IMG/VR virus record: IMGVR_UViG_3300030389_000481
Location: 1 to 53,141 of that record
Length of the DNA: 53,141 nucleotides
Source: a virus
Strand: one strand, 5' to 3'
Under the pieces are notes generated by a model. It was not told where the DNA came from. It did not search any database and saw only the letters and a program-made list of their open reading frames with translations. Each line of letters begins with the position of its first letter. Position 1 is the stretch's first letter. A program made the position numbers and the translations under genes. Below, piece after piece: positions 1-6,793 of this stretch.

Positions 1-75
1 ATTGCATTGCTTATAAGAAGCAGGACTTCCTTGTTGCTCTTTAGATAAAGAGTTTATATCAAATTTATCTGTCAT
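1..75 (-). CDS. Partial 5' copy of early gene B (continues at window end)
   Basis: This minus-strand fragment encodes the first 25 residues (MTDKFDINSLSKEQQGSPAS and on) of the same 90-residue protein seen complete at 52845-53117. It is cut by the window edge. It is the same gene seen twice because of the terminal repeat, not a second locus. It lies 10 bases downstream of the preceding early gene (86-271), with a strong ribosome binding site AGGAGGA before the ATG. Confidence 0.9.
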   Translation of the reverse strand, partial: MTDKFDINSLSKEQQGSPASYKQCN

Positions 76-99
76 AGTATCCTCCTTAAGAATTTACAG
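2..99. repeat. Left copy of 98-bp terminal direct repeat
   Basis: Bases 2-99 are identical to 53044-53141 at the far end of the window. Base 1 (a) differs from the corresponding base 53043 (g). The repeat covers the start of one early gene and the spacer before it. A repeat of about one sequencing k-mer at both ends is the usual sign of a circular assembly, but a true short terminal redundancy (as in T7-type genomes) would look the same. Confidence 0.95.
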
Positions 100-271
100 A
101 TTTAGTTAAAATTTCAAGATACTTTTGCACCTTGAAGTATTCCACATCAGAAGATGTGTGAATTTGGTAGTGTTTTTTCTGAGTGTCAAATTTCTTTAAA
201 ATATTTAATGCATCTTCTATGCACGAAAACTCTAGAGTATATTTGTCATCAGGTAAATTAACATGTATCAT
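86..271 (-). CDS. Small early protein A, unknown
   Basis: A 61-residue charged protein of no family I recognise. It is the first gene of the leftward (early) transcription unit. Its ATG follows AGGAGAAAATT, a good ribosome binding site, and a possible promoter lies just upstream (296-325). Its stop is 10 bases from the start of gene B. A degenerate, non-coding copy of this gene lies inverted at 418-590, keeping exact blocks that include the ribosome binding site and two blocks of 20-21 nt, but lacking the ATG (AAG instead). That this sequence was copied or mimicked suggests the gene or its mRNA matters to the phage; its function is unknown. Confidence 0.75.
   Translation of the reverse strand: MIHVNLPDDKYTLEFSCIEDALNILKKFDTQKKHYQIHTSSDVEYFKVQKYLEILTKSVNS
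243..271 (+). promoter_or_regulatory. Possible rightward sigma70-type promoter
   Basis: TTGTCA (243-248), 17-base spacer, TATCAT (266-271). It would start RNA at about 278, reading rightward across the gene-free inverted-copy region. It lies inside the coding sequence of early gene A, so it could be fortuitous. If real, it makes a non-coding RNA of roughly 600 nt. Confidence 0.4.
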
Positions 272-295
272 AATTTTCTCCTATTAAAAAGGACT

Positions 296-325
296 ATTAA
301 GGGCAAACAAGTTCGTTGAAGTCAA
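296..325 (-). promoter_or_regulatory. Possible leftward early promoter
   Basis: On the minus strand TTGACT (325-320), 18-base spacer, CTTAAT (301-296). The predicted RNA start is about 289, just before the ribosome binding site of the first early gene. The -35 overlaps one arm of a large hyphenated palindrome (323-357). The -10 is a weak match, so this is moderate evidence only. Confidence 0.4.
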
Positions 326-357
326 GAGTAGAGTCCATCGTAGATGGAAAACTCTTG
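323..357. promoter_or_regulatory. Hyphenated palindrome overlapping early -35
   Basis: Outer arms CAAGAGT (323-329) and ACTCTTG (351-357) enclose inner arms TCCATC (334-339) and GATGGA (343-348). It can act as a DNA operator over the leftward -35, or as a 13-bp hairpin in a rightward transcript. It sits in the centre of the inverted repeat formed by genes A/B and their ghost copy. Confidence 0.55.
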
Positions 358-417
358 ATATGCTTTAGCATACTTGCTTCATAAGGAGTTGGTTGCACAA
401 TAGTTTTATACTTTGAC

Positions 418-889
418 AGGAGAAAATTAAGATACATTTGAGAAAACTTATACAAATATATGAAATTTTTCGTGCATAGATTGGAGTTAAATCTTGGTCT
501 ATATTTGTAAACCAGAAAAAACACTACCAAATTTGCACTTTAAAAACTTGGAATACTTCAAGGTGCAATAGCCATAGGAGGGTGTTTGTAGATTAGCATG
601 AGGATACTATGACAGATGTTAAGAACTATAAAGTCTATGAAGTTTAGAAACAAGGAAGTCCTACTATTATATGCAACGCATTAGCAATTTTAAAAAAGCA
701 TGGTCGATTGGATGCGACATTGAAATCTTTGACATCAAATAAAAGATGTAAAACTAGGAAAACTCTACAAGTTATGAAGTTTTAAATACAAGGATAAGAT
801 TACAGATAGATGGTTTCGACTGATAAATTGCTAATGCACTTCTTCGGAGGTTTTTAAAGTGCTAGGGTAGGCAGGTGACCATACCACCA
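418..889 (+). repeat. Degenerate inverted copy of early genes A and B
   Basis: Read rightward, this stretch follows the mRNA sense of genes A (86-271) and B (53117-52845) in the same order. Exact blocks are: 418-429 (= 271-282), 513-533 (= 161-181), 549-568 (= 125-144), 600-617 (= 67-84), 649-662 (= 22-35), 671-688 (= 53032-53049), 697-712 (= 52997-53012), 784-803 (= 52872-52891) and 836-851 (= 52819-52834). Blocks are 12-21 nt with no mismatch, while the sequence between them is unrelated and shortened (about 100 nt lost overall). Gene A's ATG is AAG, and B's frame has a stop at its 13th codon, so it does not encode these proteins. It retains both ribosome binding sites and the UUCG terminator loop. 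It may be a pseudogene pair or a functional non-coding RNA. Confidence 0.85.
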
Positions 890-948
890 CCCATATATAT
901 CTATGCTATGCTTACACAAAATTACCAAAATCAGGTATTAACCAGTTC

Positions 949-979
949 TTACATCTAGTTAACGCCCGGACTATATAAT
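949..979 (+). promoter_or_regulatory. Possible late promoter, distal
   Basis: TTACAT (949-954), 19-base gap, TATAAT (974-979) preceded by GGACTA. The block GGACTATATAAT resembles the CGACTATATACT block of the two stronger late promoters at 1102 and 2967. The spacing is long for sigma70, so this may be a weaker or decayed member of the set. Confidence 0.4.
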
Positions 980-1101
980 TCTATAAATACTTCAAAGAAA
1001 TATGCAATTAAATATGGCTAGTGGGATTGGTTGTAACCCGGTCGGGCACAAATATATTTTACAGTTCAGATTGGGTTTTGTCAATACCCTTCATCAAATA
1101 C

Positions 1102-1130
1102 TTGACAATTTTAAAATCCGACTATATACT
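1102..1130 (+). promoter_or_regulatory. Strong sigma70-type late promoter
   Basis: TTGACA (1102-1107), exactly 17 bases, TATACT (1125-1130). The predicted start is near 1137, which is the A of the terminase ATG. The same ATACTTGACA ... CGACTATATACT layout is repeated at 2963-2995, so it is probably a phage late-promoter family. Confidence 0.8.
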
Positions 1131-1136
1131 TATATT

Positions 1137-1565
1137 ATGGCTATACTTCCAAGCATAAATAATGATGGCAGAAAGAGAGAGTTGACTGAAAAACAACAGT
1201 CTTTCTTAGACCACCTTGTAGAAACACAAGGAGATGCTAAAAAGGCTGCTGAACTTGCAGGGTATTCCTCCCACTATCATCATGTTGTTAAGACTTTAAA
1301 GTCTGAGATACTTGAATTAACTCAAGAAGTATTAGCTAATTCTGCACCGAAAGCAGCGTTTAAGCTTGTAGAGATTATGGAATCAAACAAACCTATCGTA
1401 CAAGCTAACAATAAACTTGCTGCTGCACAGACTTTATTAGATAGAGTTGGTGTAGGAAAGATAGATAGAGTTGATGTAAATCATAATGTTAATACTGGTG
1501 GTATATTTTTAATGCCAGATAAAAAGCCTATTGAAGGTGAATATGAGGAAGTAGATAATGCCTAA
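1137..1565 (+). CDS. terS: Terminase small subunit
   Basis: A 142-residue protein beginning MAILPSINN. An N-terminal helix-turn-helix-like segment (LTEKQQSFLDHLVE, then KKAAELAGYS) matches phage small terminase proteins, which bind DNA and hand it to the large subunit for packaging. I use the ATG at 1137 rather than an upstream in-frame one at 1002. The upstream 45 codons cross a strong promoter (1102-1130) and look non-coding. No Shine-Dalgarno precedes 1137, and the predicted RNA start coincides with the ATG, so translation may be leaderless. The last 8 bases overlap the next gene. The large terminase lies 1.4 kb downstream, separated by six small genes. Confidence 0.75.
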   Translation: MAILPSINNDGRKRELTEKQQSFLDHLVETQGDAKKAAELAGYSSHYHHVVKTLKSEILELTQEVLANSAPKAAFKLVEIMESNKPIVQANNKLAAAQTLLDRVGVGKIDRVDVNHNVNTGGIFLMPDKKPIEGEYEEVDNA

Positions 1566-1740
1566 GAAAAAGAAAAGCACAGTTAATAAAGCTGGGAACT
1601 ATACTAAACCTACTATGAGAAAAAATCTATTTAATAGAATCAAAGCAGGTAGTAAGGGTGGAAAACCCGGACAATGGAGTGCTCGTAAAGCACAGATGTT
1701 AGCAAAACAATACAAAGCAAAAGGTGGTGGCTATAAATAA
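1558..1740 (+). CDS. Small basic protein with GGGYK C-terminus
   Basis: A 60-residue, strongly basic protein (MPKKKKSTVNKAG start, PGQWSARKAQMLAKQYK core, GGGYK end). This sequence type recurs next to terminase genes in marine phages; I recall it as close to the DUF5872 family, whose function is unknown. The high Lys/Arg content suggests nucleic-acid or capsid-interior binding, by inference only. It overlaps its neighbours by 8 bases and 1 base, so it is translationally coupled to them. Confidence 0.8.
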   Translation: MPKKKKSTVNKAGNYTKPTMRKNLFNRIKAGSKGGKPGQWSARKAQMLAKQYKAKGGGYK

Positions 1741-1988
1741 TGGCTTTAAAGAAGTCTCAACGAAGTTTAAAAGCATGGACCAAACAAAAGTGGCGAACTA
1801 AGTCTGGTAAAAAATCTAGTGAAACTGGAGAACGCTATTTACCGGAAGCTGCTATTAAATCTTTAAGTCCTGCTGAATACGCTGCATCTACTCGTAAGAA
1901 AAGAAAAGATACTAAAAAAGGTAAGCAGCATTCTAAACAACCTAAAAAGATTGCTAGAAAGACTAGGAGCTATAGAAAATATGCCTAA
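1740..1988 (+). CDS. Small basic protein (DUF5872-like)
   Basis: An 82-residue protein with the pattern ALKKSQRSLKAWTKQKWR ... GERYLPEAAIKSL ... KGKQHSKQPKKIA, which I recognise as a widespread uncharacterised family (DUF5872-like) found in marine phages and large viruses. The lysine-rich tail suggests nucleic-acid binding. It starts on the last base of the previous gene's stop (TAATG) and overlaps the next gene by 8 bases. The three small basic genes form one tightly coupled cassette. Confidence 0.8.
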   Translation: MALKKSQRSLKAWTKQKWRTKSGKKSSETGERYLPEAAIKSLSPAEYAASTRKKRKDTKKGKQHSKQPKKIARKTRSYRKYA

Positions 1989-2271
1989 GAAAAAAGATTC
2001 AAGACTAACAAGAGCAGGAGTGAGTGGATATAATAAACCGAAGCGTACTCCTAATCATCCAAAGAAGTCACACATTGTTGTTGCTAAAGTAGGCGATAAG
2101 ATTAAGACTATTAGATTTGGACAAAAAGGAGCTAAGACTGCAGGTAAACCAAAAGCTGGTGAGTCTGCAAGAATGAAAGCAAAGCGTAAAAGCTTCAAAG
2201 CTAGACACGCTAAGAATATTGCCAAAGGAAAAATGTCTGCAGCTTACTGGGCTGATAGAGTAAAATGGTAA
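1981..2271 (+). CDS. Small basic protein (DUF6321-like)
   Basis: Starting at the ATG at 1981 (MPKKKDSRLTRAG), the product is 96 residues. An upstream non-ATG start at 1951 is less likely because it has no ribosome binding site and a longer overlap. The core GYNKPKRTPNHPKKSHIVVA and the C-terminal AKGKMSAAYWADRVKW match an uncharacterised family I recall as DUF6321. It is very basic. As the third member of the small-protein cassette next to terminase, a role with packaged DNA is conceivable but not shown. Confidence 0.8.
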   Translation: MPKKKDSRLTRAGVSGYNKPKRTPNHPKKSHIVVAKVGDKIKTIRFGQKGAKTAGKPKAGESARMKAKRKSFKARHAKNIAKGKMSAAYWADRVKW

Positions 2272-2285
2272 GATTATTTAATAAG

Positions 2286-2329
2286 CTTCATAAATTTATG
2301 AAGTGTGGTCGTATAAATAAAGTTATACG
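2286..2329 (+). other. Two consecutive hairpins
   Basis: CTTCATAAATTTATGAAG (2286-2303) is a perfect 18-base palindrome. CGTATAA/TTATACG (2310-2316 and 2323-2329) follows with a 6-base loop. They lie in the spacer after the basic-protein cassette and before the small membrane peptide. No T-run follows, so they are more likely RNA processing or stability elements than a terminator. Confidence 0.5.
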
Positions 2330-2350
2330 CATGATAACAAAGGAGTAAAT

Positions 2351-2458
2351 ATGGAATATGTAGTAGGAATAGTAATTGCTTTAGTCGTTGTAGGTGGTGT
2401 TGTTTATAAATACAAACCTGAATGGATTGAAGTAGTTAAATCATATATAGGTAGATAG
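2351..2458 (+). CDS. 35-residue membrane peptide
   Basis: The ATG at 2351 follows AAAGGAG at 2339, a strong ribosome binding site. The peptide MEYVVGIVIALVVVGGVVYK then YKPEWIEVVKSYIGR has one hydrophobic segment (residues 4-18) and a short charged tail, so it is a predicted single-pass membrane peptide. Function unknown; tiny membrane peptides are common in podoviruses. The next gene starts one base after its stop. Confidence 0.6.
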   Translation: MEYVVGIVIALVVVGGVVYKYKPEWIEVVKSYIGR

Positions 2459-2459
2459 T

Positions 2460-2636
2460 ATGCCACAAATAGGTTCAGAACAAAAACCAGTCCTTATGAC
2501 TAATAAGAAGAATGGTGGTCGGATTGGTAAAGGTTCTAGACAAAGACCAATAACTAATAAAGAACAATTTGAAAAGAATTGGGATTTAATTTTTAACAAG
2601 AAAGTTTCCGAAACCGATAAGGTTAAGGAGGCGTAA
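2460..2636 (+). CDS. 58-residue hypothetical protein
   Basis: Begins MPQIGSEQKPVLM at the ATG at 2460, directly after the preceding stop. It has a central Gly/Arg-rich segment (GGRIGKGSRQRP) and a charged C-terminus. I do not recognise a family. The tight spacing in a late operon and the lack of a competing frame support translation. It is followed by a spacer with a CTTCCTA/TAGGAAG inverted repeat (2641-2647 and 2673-2679). Confidence 0.55.
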   Translation: MPQIGSEQKPVLMTNKKNGGRIGKGSRQRPITNKEQFEKNWDLIFNKKVSETDKVKEA

Positions 2637-2692
2637 GAGGCTTCCTAGAGCATTCTTCATTCACCTCTGTTTTAGGAAGTCCAGCTTTTATT

Positions 2693-2944
2693 ATGGATAT
2701 ACCAGTAAATTATATAAGAAGAACTTCATCGACTGTACCTTTTGGTTATAAAGAATCAGAAGATTATGTTGGTTATTTAGAACCTATTGAACATGAGTTA
2801 TCAATTCTAAAAGAAGTTGTAGAAGCTGTGTTTCATAAAGAAATTAGTTTAGGTATAGGAGTTGACTGGTTAGAAGCAGAAACAGGAAGAAAAATGTCAA
2901 GACCGGGCTTAAAAAAGATTGTAGATAAAAAGTATGGTAGATAA
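2693..2944 (+). CDS. Small helix-turn-helix-like protein before terminase
   Basis: 83 residues. The N-terminus MDIPVNYIRRTSSTVPFGYK and the C-terminal GVDWLEAETGRKMSRPGLKK resemble a small phage family that carries a resolvase-like helix-turn-helix (a helix with xWLxxxTGRKxS, then xGLKKxV). It may bind DNA near the terminase. It overlaps the start of the large terminase by 11 bases, implying coupled translation. Function is inferred only from the motif and position. Confidence 0.7.
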   Translation: MDIPVNYIRRTSSTVPFGYKESEDYVGYLEPIEHELSILKEVVEAVFHKEISLGIGVDWLEAETGRKMSRPGLKKIVDKKYGR

Positions 2945-4577
2945 AGAAAAAAAAACTTCAAAATACTTGACAGATGCAAATGGCGACTATATACTAAATA
3001 AAGATGGTAGTCGTAGGAAAAAACCCGGCAGACCAAAAAATAAAGAATTATCTAATATTCAATTAGCATTAAGAGCTAAAAAACAATTAGATAAAAAGAA
3101 CAAGAAAGTTAAAAAGCTAACTAGAAGTTTAGCAAAAGTAAAAAAAGAAGTCAAACAAGAAGAAAAAGTTTTGACTTCAAATGTTTTAACAGAGTCAGAT
3201 ACTAAAGAGTTACCTGATGCAATACAAGAACATTTAGATACTACTGGGGATTATGTGGCGTTTATGCCCAATGATGGTCCTCAAACAGATTTTTTAGCTG
3301 CTTCCGAAAAGGATGTACTTTATGGAGGAGCAGCAGGTGGTGGTAAAAGTTTTGCAATGTTAATTGACCCATTGCGATATTGTCACTTACCAGAACATAG
3401 AGCTTTAATACTTAGGAGGTCTATGCCAGAACTACGAGAACTTATAGATAAGTCTCGTGAACTCTATCCAAGAGCATTTAAAGGTGCTAAGTTTAGAGAA
3501 GTAGAAAAGTTGTGGCAGTTTCCTAGTGGAGCCAAAATAGAATTTGGGTTCTTGGAACGAGATGCTGATGTTTATCGTTATCAAGGACAAGCGTACAGTT
3601 GGATAGGTTTTGATGAAATAACTCATTTACCTACAGAGTTTGGTTGGAATTACTTAGCATCACGACTAAGAACTACTAACCCAGAGATAAAAACATATCT
3701 AAGATGTACAGCTAACCCCGGTGGTGTAGGTGCACAATGGGTAAAAAAAAGATATGTTGATTCAGCAGAACCTAATACAACATTTAAAGGTTCAGATGGA
3801 TTAACAAGAAAGTTTATACCAGCGTTGTTACAGGATAATCCTTACCTCGCTGAAGATGGTGAATACGAAAGGATGTTAGAATCCTTACCAGCAGTACAGC
3901 GTAAGCAGTTGTTGGAAGGAAACTGGGATGTCGCAGAAGGTGCAGCGTTTGCTGAATTTGCTTTAGACACTCATGTTATATCTCCTTTTGAATTACCTTC
4001 TTGGTGGGAGAGGTTAAAAGGAATAGACTATGGTTACGCTGCAGAAAGTTGTTGTCTATGGGCTGCTGTAGACCCTGATGATAAGACCATCATTATATAT
4101 AGAGAATTATACAGGAAAGGTCTAACAGGGGAAGCACTCGCTGACACTATAACACAGATGGAAGAAAATGAAATTAAATCTATTCCGGGTGTTTTAGATA
4201 CTGCTGCATGGGCAAGAACTGGATATAGTGGTCCGACTATTGGTGAAACCCTAGTCAATAGAGGACATAAATTAAGAAGGGCAGATAAAAATAGAATAGC
4301 TGGTAAGACTCAAATACATGAGCATTTAAGGCAAAGAGATGGTGGCAGACCTAGATTGCAAATATTTAGTAGTTGTGTTAATCTAATTAAAGAATTACAA
4401 GGTATACCATTATCTTCTAAAAATCCGGAGGATGTAGATACACATGCTTCGGACCATGCTTATGATGCATTAAGGTATTTGTTAATGAGTAGACCAAGAA
4501 CAGACCATCCATATGATAGGATGATGCGAATAAAAACAGATTTATATCGACCTTCGGATGATGGATTTGGATACTAA
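2934..4577 (+). CDS. terL: Terminase large subunit
   Basis: 547 residues; the ATP-driven DNA packaging motor and nuclease. Walker A GGAAGGGKS lies at about residues 131-139, Walker B WIGFDE at about 223-228, and the coupling motif TANPGG follows. The C-terminal RNase H-like nuclease has GIDYGYA (about 363) and a late Asp in ASDHAYDALRYLL (about 505). Before the ATPase there is an unusual Lys-rich extension of about 90 residues carrying KKPGRPKNK, an AT-hook-like core. The start overlaps the upstream gene by 11 bases. A strong internal promoter (2967-2995) lies inside codons 12-21, so the downstream part of the operon can be transcribed separately. Next gene: portal, 2 bases away. Confidence 0.95.
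   Translation: MVDKEKKTSKYLTDANGDYILNKDGSRRKKPGRPKNKELSNIQLALRAKKQLDKKNKKVKKLTRSLAKVKKEVKQEEKVLTSNVLTESDTKELPDAIQEHLDTTGDYVAFMPNDGPQTDFLAASEKDVLYGGAAGGGKSFAMLIDPLRYCHLPEHRALILRRSMPELRELIDKSRELYPRAFKGAKFREVEKLWQFPSGAKIEFGFLERDADVYRYQGQAYSWIGFDEITHLPTEFGWNYLASRLRTTNPEIKTYLRCTANPGGVGAQWVKKRYVDSAEPNTTFKGSDGLTRKFIPALLQDNPYLAEDGEYERMLESLPAVQRKQLLEGNWDVAEGAAFAEFALDTHVISPFELPSWWERLKGIDYGYAAESCCLWAAVDPDDKTIIIYRELYRKGLTGEALADTITQMEENEIKSIPGVLDTAAWARTGYSGPTIGETLVNRGHKLRRADKNRIAGKTQIHEHLRQRDGGRPRLQIFSSCVNLIKELQGIPLSSKNPEDVDTHASDHAYDALRYLLMSRPRTDHPYDRMMRIKTDLYRPSDDGFGY
2967..2995 (+). promoter_or_regulatory. Strong sigma70-type promoter inside terL start
   Basis: TTGACA (2967-2972), 17 bases, TATACT (2990-2995). 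The flanks ATAC before the -35 and CGACTA before the -10 are identical to the promoter at 1102-1130. Two such matches with the same non-hexamer bases argue that this is a real, repeated phage promoter rather than chance. It would drive portal and head genes independently of terS. Confidence 0.7.
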
Positions 4578-4579
4578 AT

Positions 4580-6793
4580 ATGGCAGAAGATAATACATTT
4601 TTAAATGCAAATAATCTATATGAAGATGTAGAAGGTGAAGCTGGTAAGCAATTAAAATTAGAAGATGACCAACTACAAAACCTTATCGGTATTATCAAGG
4701 GTAGATATGCTACAGCCGAAATGGCTAGAGATGTTGATGAAAGAAGGTGGATAAAAGCATATGAAAACTATCGTGGTTTGTATGCAAAAAATATAAAATT
4801 TAGAGAATCTGAAAAATCTAAAGTCTTTATAAAAATAACAAAAACAAAAGTACTAGCAGCATTTGGTCAGTTAGTAGATGTTATTTTTGGTACAGGTAAA
4901 TTTCCTATAGGTATAGCAGAAACAAAAGTACCAGAGGGAGAAGCTGATATAGCTCACCTTGATATTAATAATCCTAATCCTAACATTGAAACTTCTGAAC
5001 CTAATATGGAAGATATGGATGTTGATGGTAACTCTGTTGATTATGTAAGTCCATACGATGTAGGTTATGAAGGTGATGGTAATGTACTAAAGCCCGGAGC
5101 TACACAGTTTAATGGTATTTATGAAGAACCTGTAGATGTACAAGCAGATAAAGCAGGTATACTTTCAGATGGAGCTAGTGCTATTCCACAAGAGATAGAA
5201 ATATCTCCAGCACAAAAAGCTGCAAGAAGAATGGAAAAACTTATTCATGACCAAATAGATGAATCACATGGTTCGGCTGAAATAAGAAATGCTCTTTTAG
5301 AATCTGCTTTACTTGGTACAGGGATTGTAAAAGGACCATTTAATTTTAATAAAAAACTACATAAATGGGATAAAGATGAAGATGGTAATAGAACATATAA
5401 TCCATTAGAAGTCAGAGTTCCTAGAATAGAGTTTGTAAGTTGTTGGGATTTTTATCCAGACCCATCAGCTACAAGCATGGAAGAATGTGAGTATGTTATT
5501 CACAGACATAGATTAAATCGTAGTGAACTAAGACAACTACGAAATATGCCTTACTTTAATGAAGATGCTATTCGTGAAGCTATTCAAATGGGTGCAAACT
5601 ATGTTGAAAAAGATTATGAAGCACAGTTGCGTGATGATAGGAGAGCTGATGAAGATATAGGTAATGACTATGAGGTGCTTGAATACTGGGGTATTATGGA
5701 TGCCGAGTATGCTAGAGAAGTAGGTATTGAATTACCAAAGTCAGTAGATGATTTAGATGAAGTTCAAATAAATGCTTGGATATGTGGTAACACAGTATTA
5801 AGAGCAGTTGTTAATCCATTTGAACCTTATAGAATACCATACCATGCATTTCCATACGAAAGAAATCCATATAACTTCTTTGGTATAGGAATAGCAGAAA
5901 ACATGGATGACTCTCAACAAATTATGAATGGTCATGCAAGAATGGCTATTGATAACTTAGCAATGTCAGGTTCACTAGTATTTGATGTAGATGAATCTGC
6001 ATTAGTTGGTGGACAAAGTATGGATATATATCCCGGCAAAATATTTAGAAGACAAGCTGGGATGCCCGGACAAGCAATACATGGAGTTAAGTTTCCAAAT
6101 ACATCACATGAAAACATGATGATGTTTGACAAGTTTAGACAACTTGCAGATGAACAAACAGGATTACCTAGTTATTCACACGGACAAACTGGTGTGCAAA
6201 GTATGACAAGGACTGCTTCTGGTATGTCAATGTTATTAGGAGCAGCTAGTTTAAATATAAAAACTGTTGTCAAGAATCTTGATGACTTTTTATTAAGACC
6301 TTTAGGAGAAGCGTACTTTCAATGGAACATGCAGTTTCATGAAGGTGAGTTAGATGTTGAAGGTGATTTAGAAGTTAGAGCTACTGGTACAAATAGCTTA
6401 ATGCAAAAAGAAGTACGAAGTCAAAGATTGACTATGTTCTTACAAACTGCACAAAGTCCAGCTATCGCACCATTTGTTAAAATTTCTAAATTAATTAGTG
6501 AACTTGCCTACAGCTTAGATTTGGACCCTGATGAAATACTCAATGACCCAGAAGAAGCTGCAATGATGGCACAGATAATAGGAATGCAAAATGCTAGACA
6601 AGAAAATAGCGAGGAAGCTCAACCCCTTGGTCAACAACAGGGAGCAATGGGAGGTAATGCAGGAACACCTGTCGAACCTCAAGAACTTGGCGTTACAGGA
6701 ACTGGTGGTGGCAACATCGGAATCGGAAATGCTCCGGTTGCAGGGGAAGATTCGTTCTCTGGCAATGTTGGAATCCCTACCGGAACAGGTTAA
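4580..6793 (+). CDS. Portal protein
   Basis: 737 residues. It forms the ring at the capsid vertex through which DNA is packaged. The call rests on position immediately after the large terminase, on size, and on portal-like stretches: ARDVDERRWIKAYENYRGLY near the N-terminus, then a conserved central region with PYHAFPYERNPYNFFGIGIA and QTGVQSMTRTASGMSMLLGA. The C-terminal ~65 residues are low-complexity Gly/Thr/Asn-rich and overlap a second gene (6591-6821) in another frame. It resembles the long portals of HMO-2011-like phages. Confidence 0.88.
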   Translation: MAEDNTFLNANNLYEDVEGEAGKQLKLEDDQLQNLIGIIKGRYATAEMARDVDERRWIKAYENYRGLYAKNIKFRESEKSKVFIKITKTKVLAAFGQLVDVIFGTGKFPIGIAETKVPEGEADIAHLDINNPNPNIETSEPNMEDMDVDGNSVDYVSPYDVGYEGDGNVLKPGATQFNGIYEEPVDVQADKAGILSDGASAIPQEIEISPAQKAARRMEKLIHDQIDESHGSAEIRNALLESALLGTGIVKGPFNFNKKLHKWDKDEDGNRTYNPLEVRVPRIEFVSCWDFYPDPSATSMEECEYVIHRHRLNRSELRQLRNMPYFNEDAIREAIQMGANYVEKDYEAQLRDDRRADEDIGNDYEVLEYWGIMDAEYAREVGIELPKSVDDLDEVQINAWICGNTVLRAVVNPFEPYRIPYHAFPYERNPYNFFGIGIAENMDDSQQIMNGHARMAIDNLAMSGSLVFDVDESALVGGQSMDIYPGKIFRRQAGMPGQAIHGVKFPNTSHENMMMFDKFRQLADEQTGLPSYSHGQTGVQSMTRTASGMSMLLGAASLNIKTVVKNLDDFLLRPLGEAYFQWNMQFHEGELDVEGDLEVRATGTNSLMQKEVRSQRLTMFLQTAQSPAIAPFVKISKLISELAYSLDLDPDEILNDPEEAAMMAQIIGMQNARQENSEEAQPLGQQQGAMGGNAGTPVEPQELGVTGTGGGNIGIGNAPVAGEDSFSGNVGIPTGTG

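Larger units (their letters stand above)
272..1136. other. Gene-free control region between early and late arms
   Basis: These 865 bases hold no convincing protein gene. They contain divergent promoter candidates, the palindrome at 323-357, a small hairpin TATGC/GCATA at about 359-372, the degenerate inverted copy of early genes (418-889), a second hairpin option GCACTT/AAGTGC around the UUCG loop (836-862), and two rightward promoters (949-979, 1102-1130) feeding the terminase genes. Continuous short frames here are not supported by start sites. Confidence 0.7.

Noticed and set aside
297-530. Open frame of 77 codons on the minus strand
   Set aside because: It runs antisense to the inverted copy of early gene A and crosses the palindrome and promoter candidates. 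It has no ribosome binding site or protein-like pattern.
418-889. Diversity-generating retroelement template/variable repeat pair
   Set aside because: Differences from genes A/B are not adenine-specific, the copies are inverted, and no reverse transcriptase gene is in the window.
1002-1136. 45-codon N-terminal extension of the small terminase
   Set aside because: It covers a strong promoter, lacks a ribosome binding site, and has unlikely composition. Start moved to 1137.
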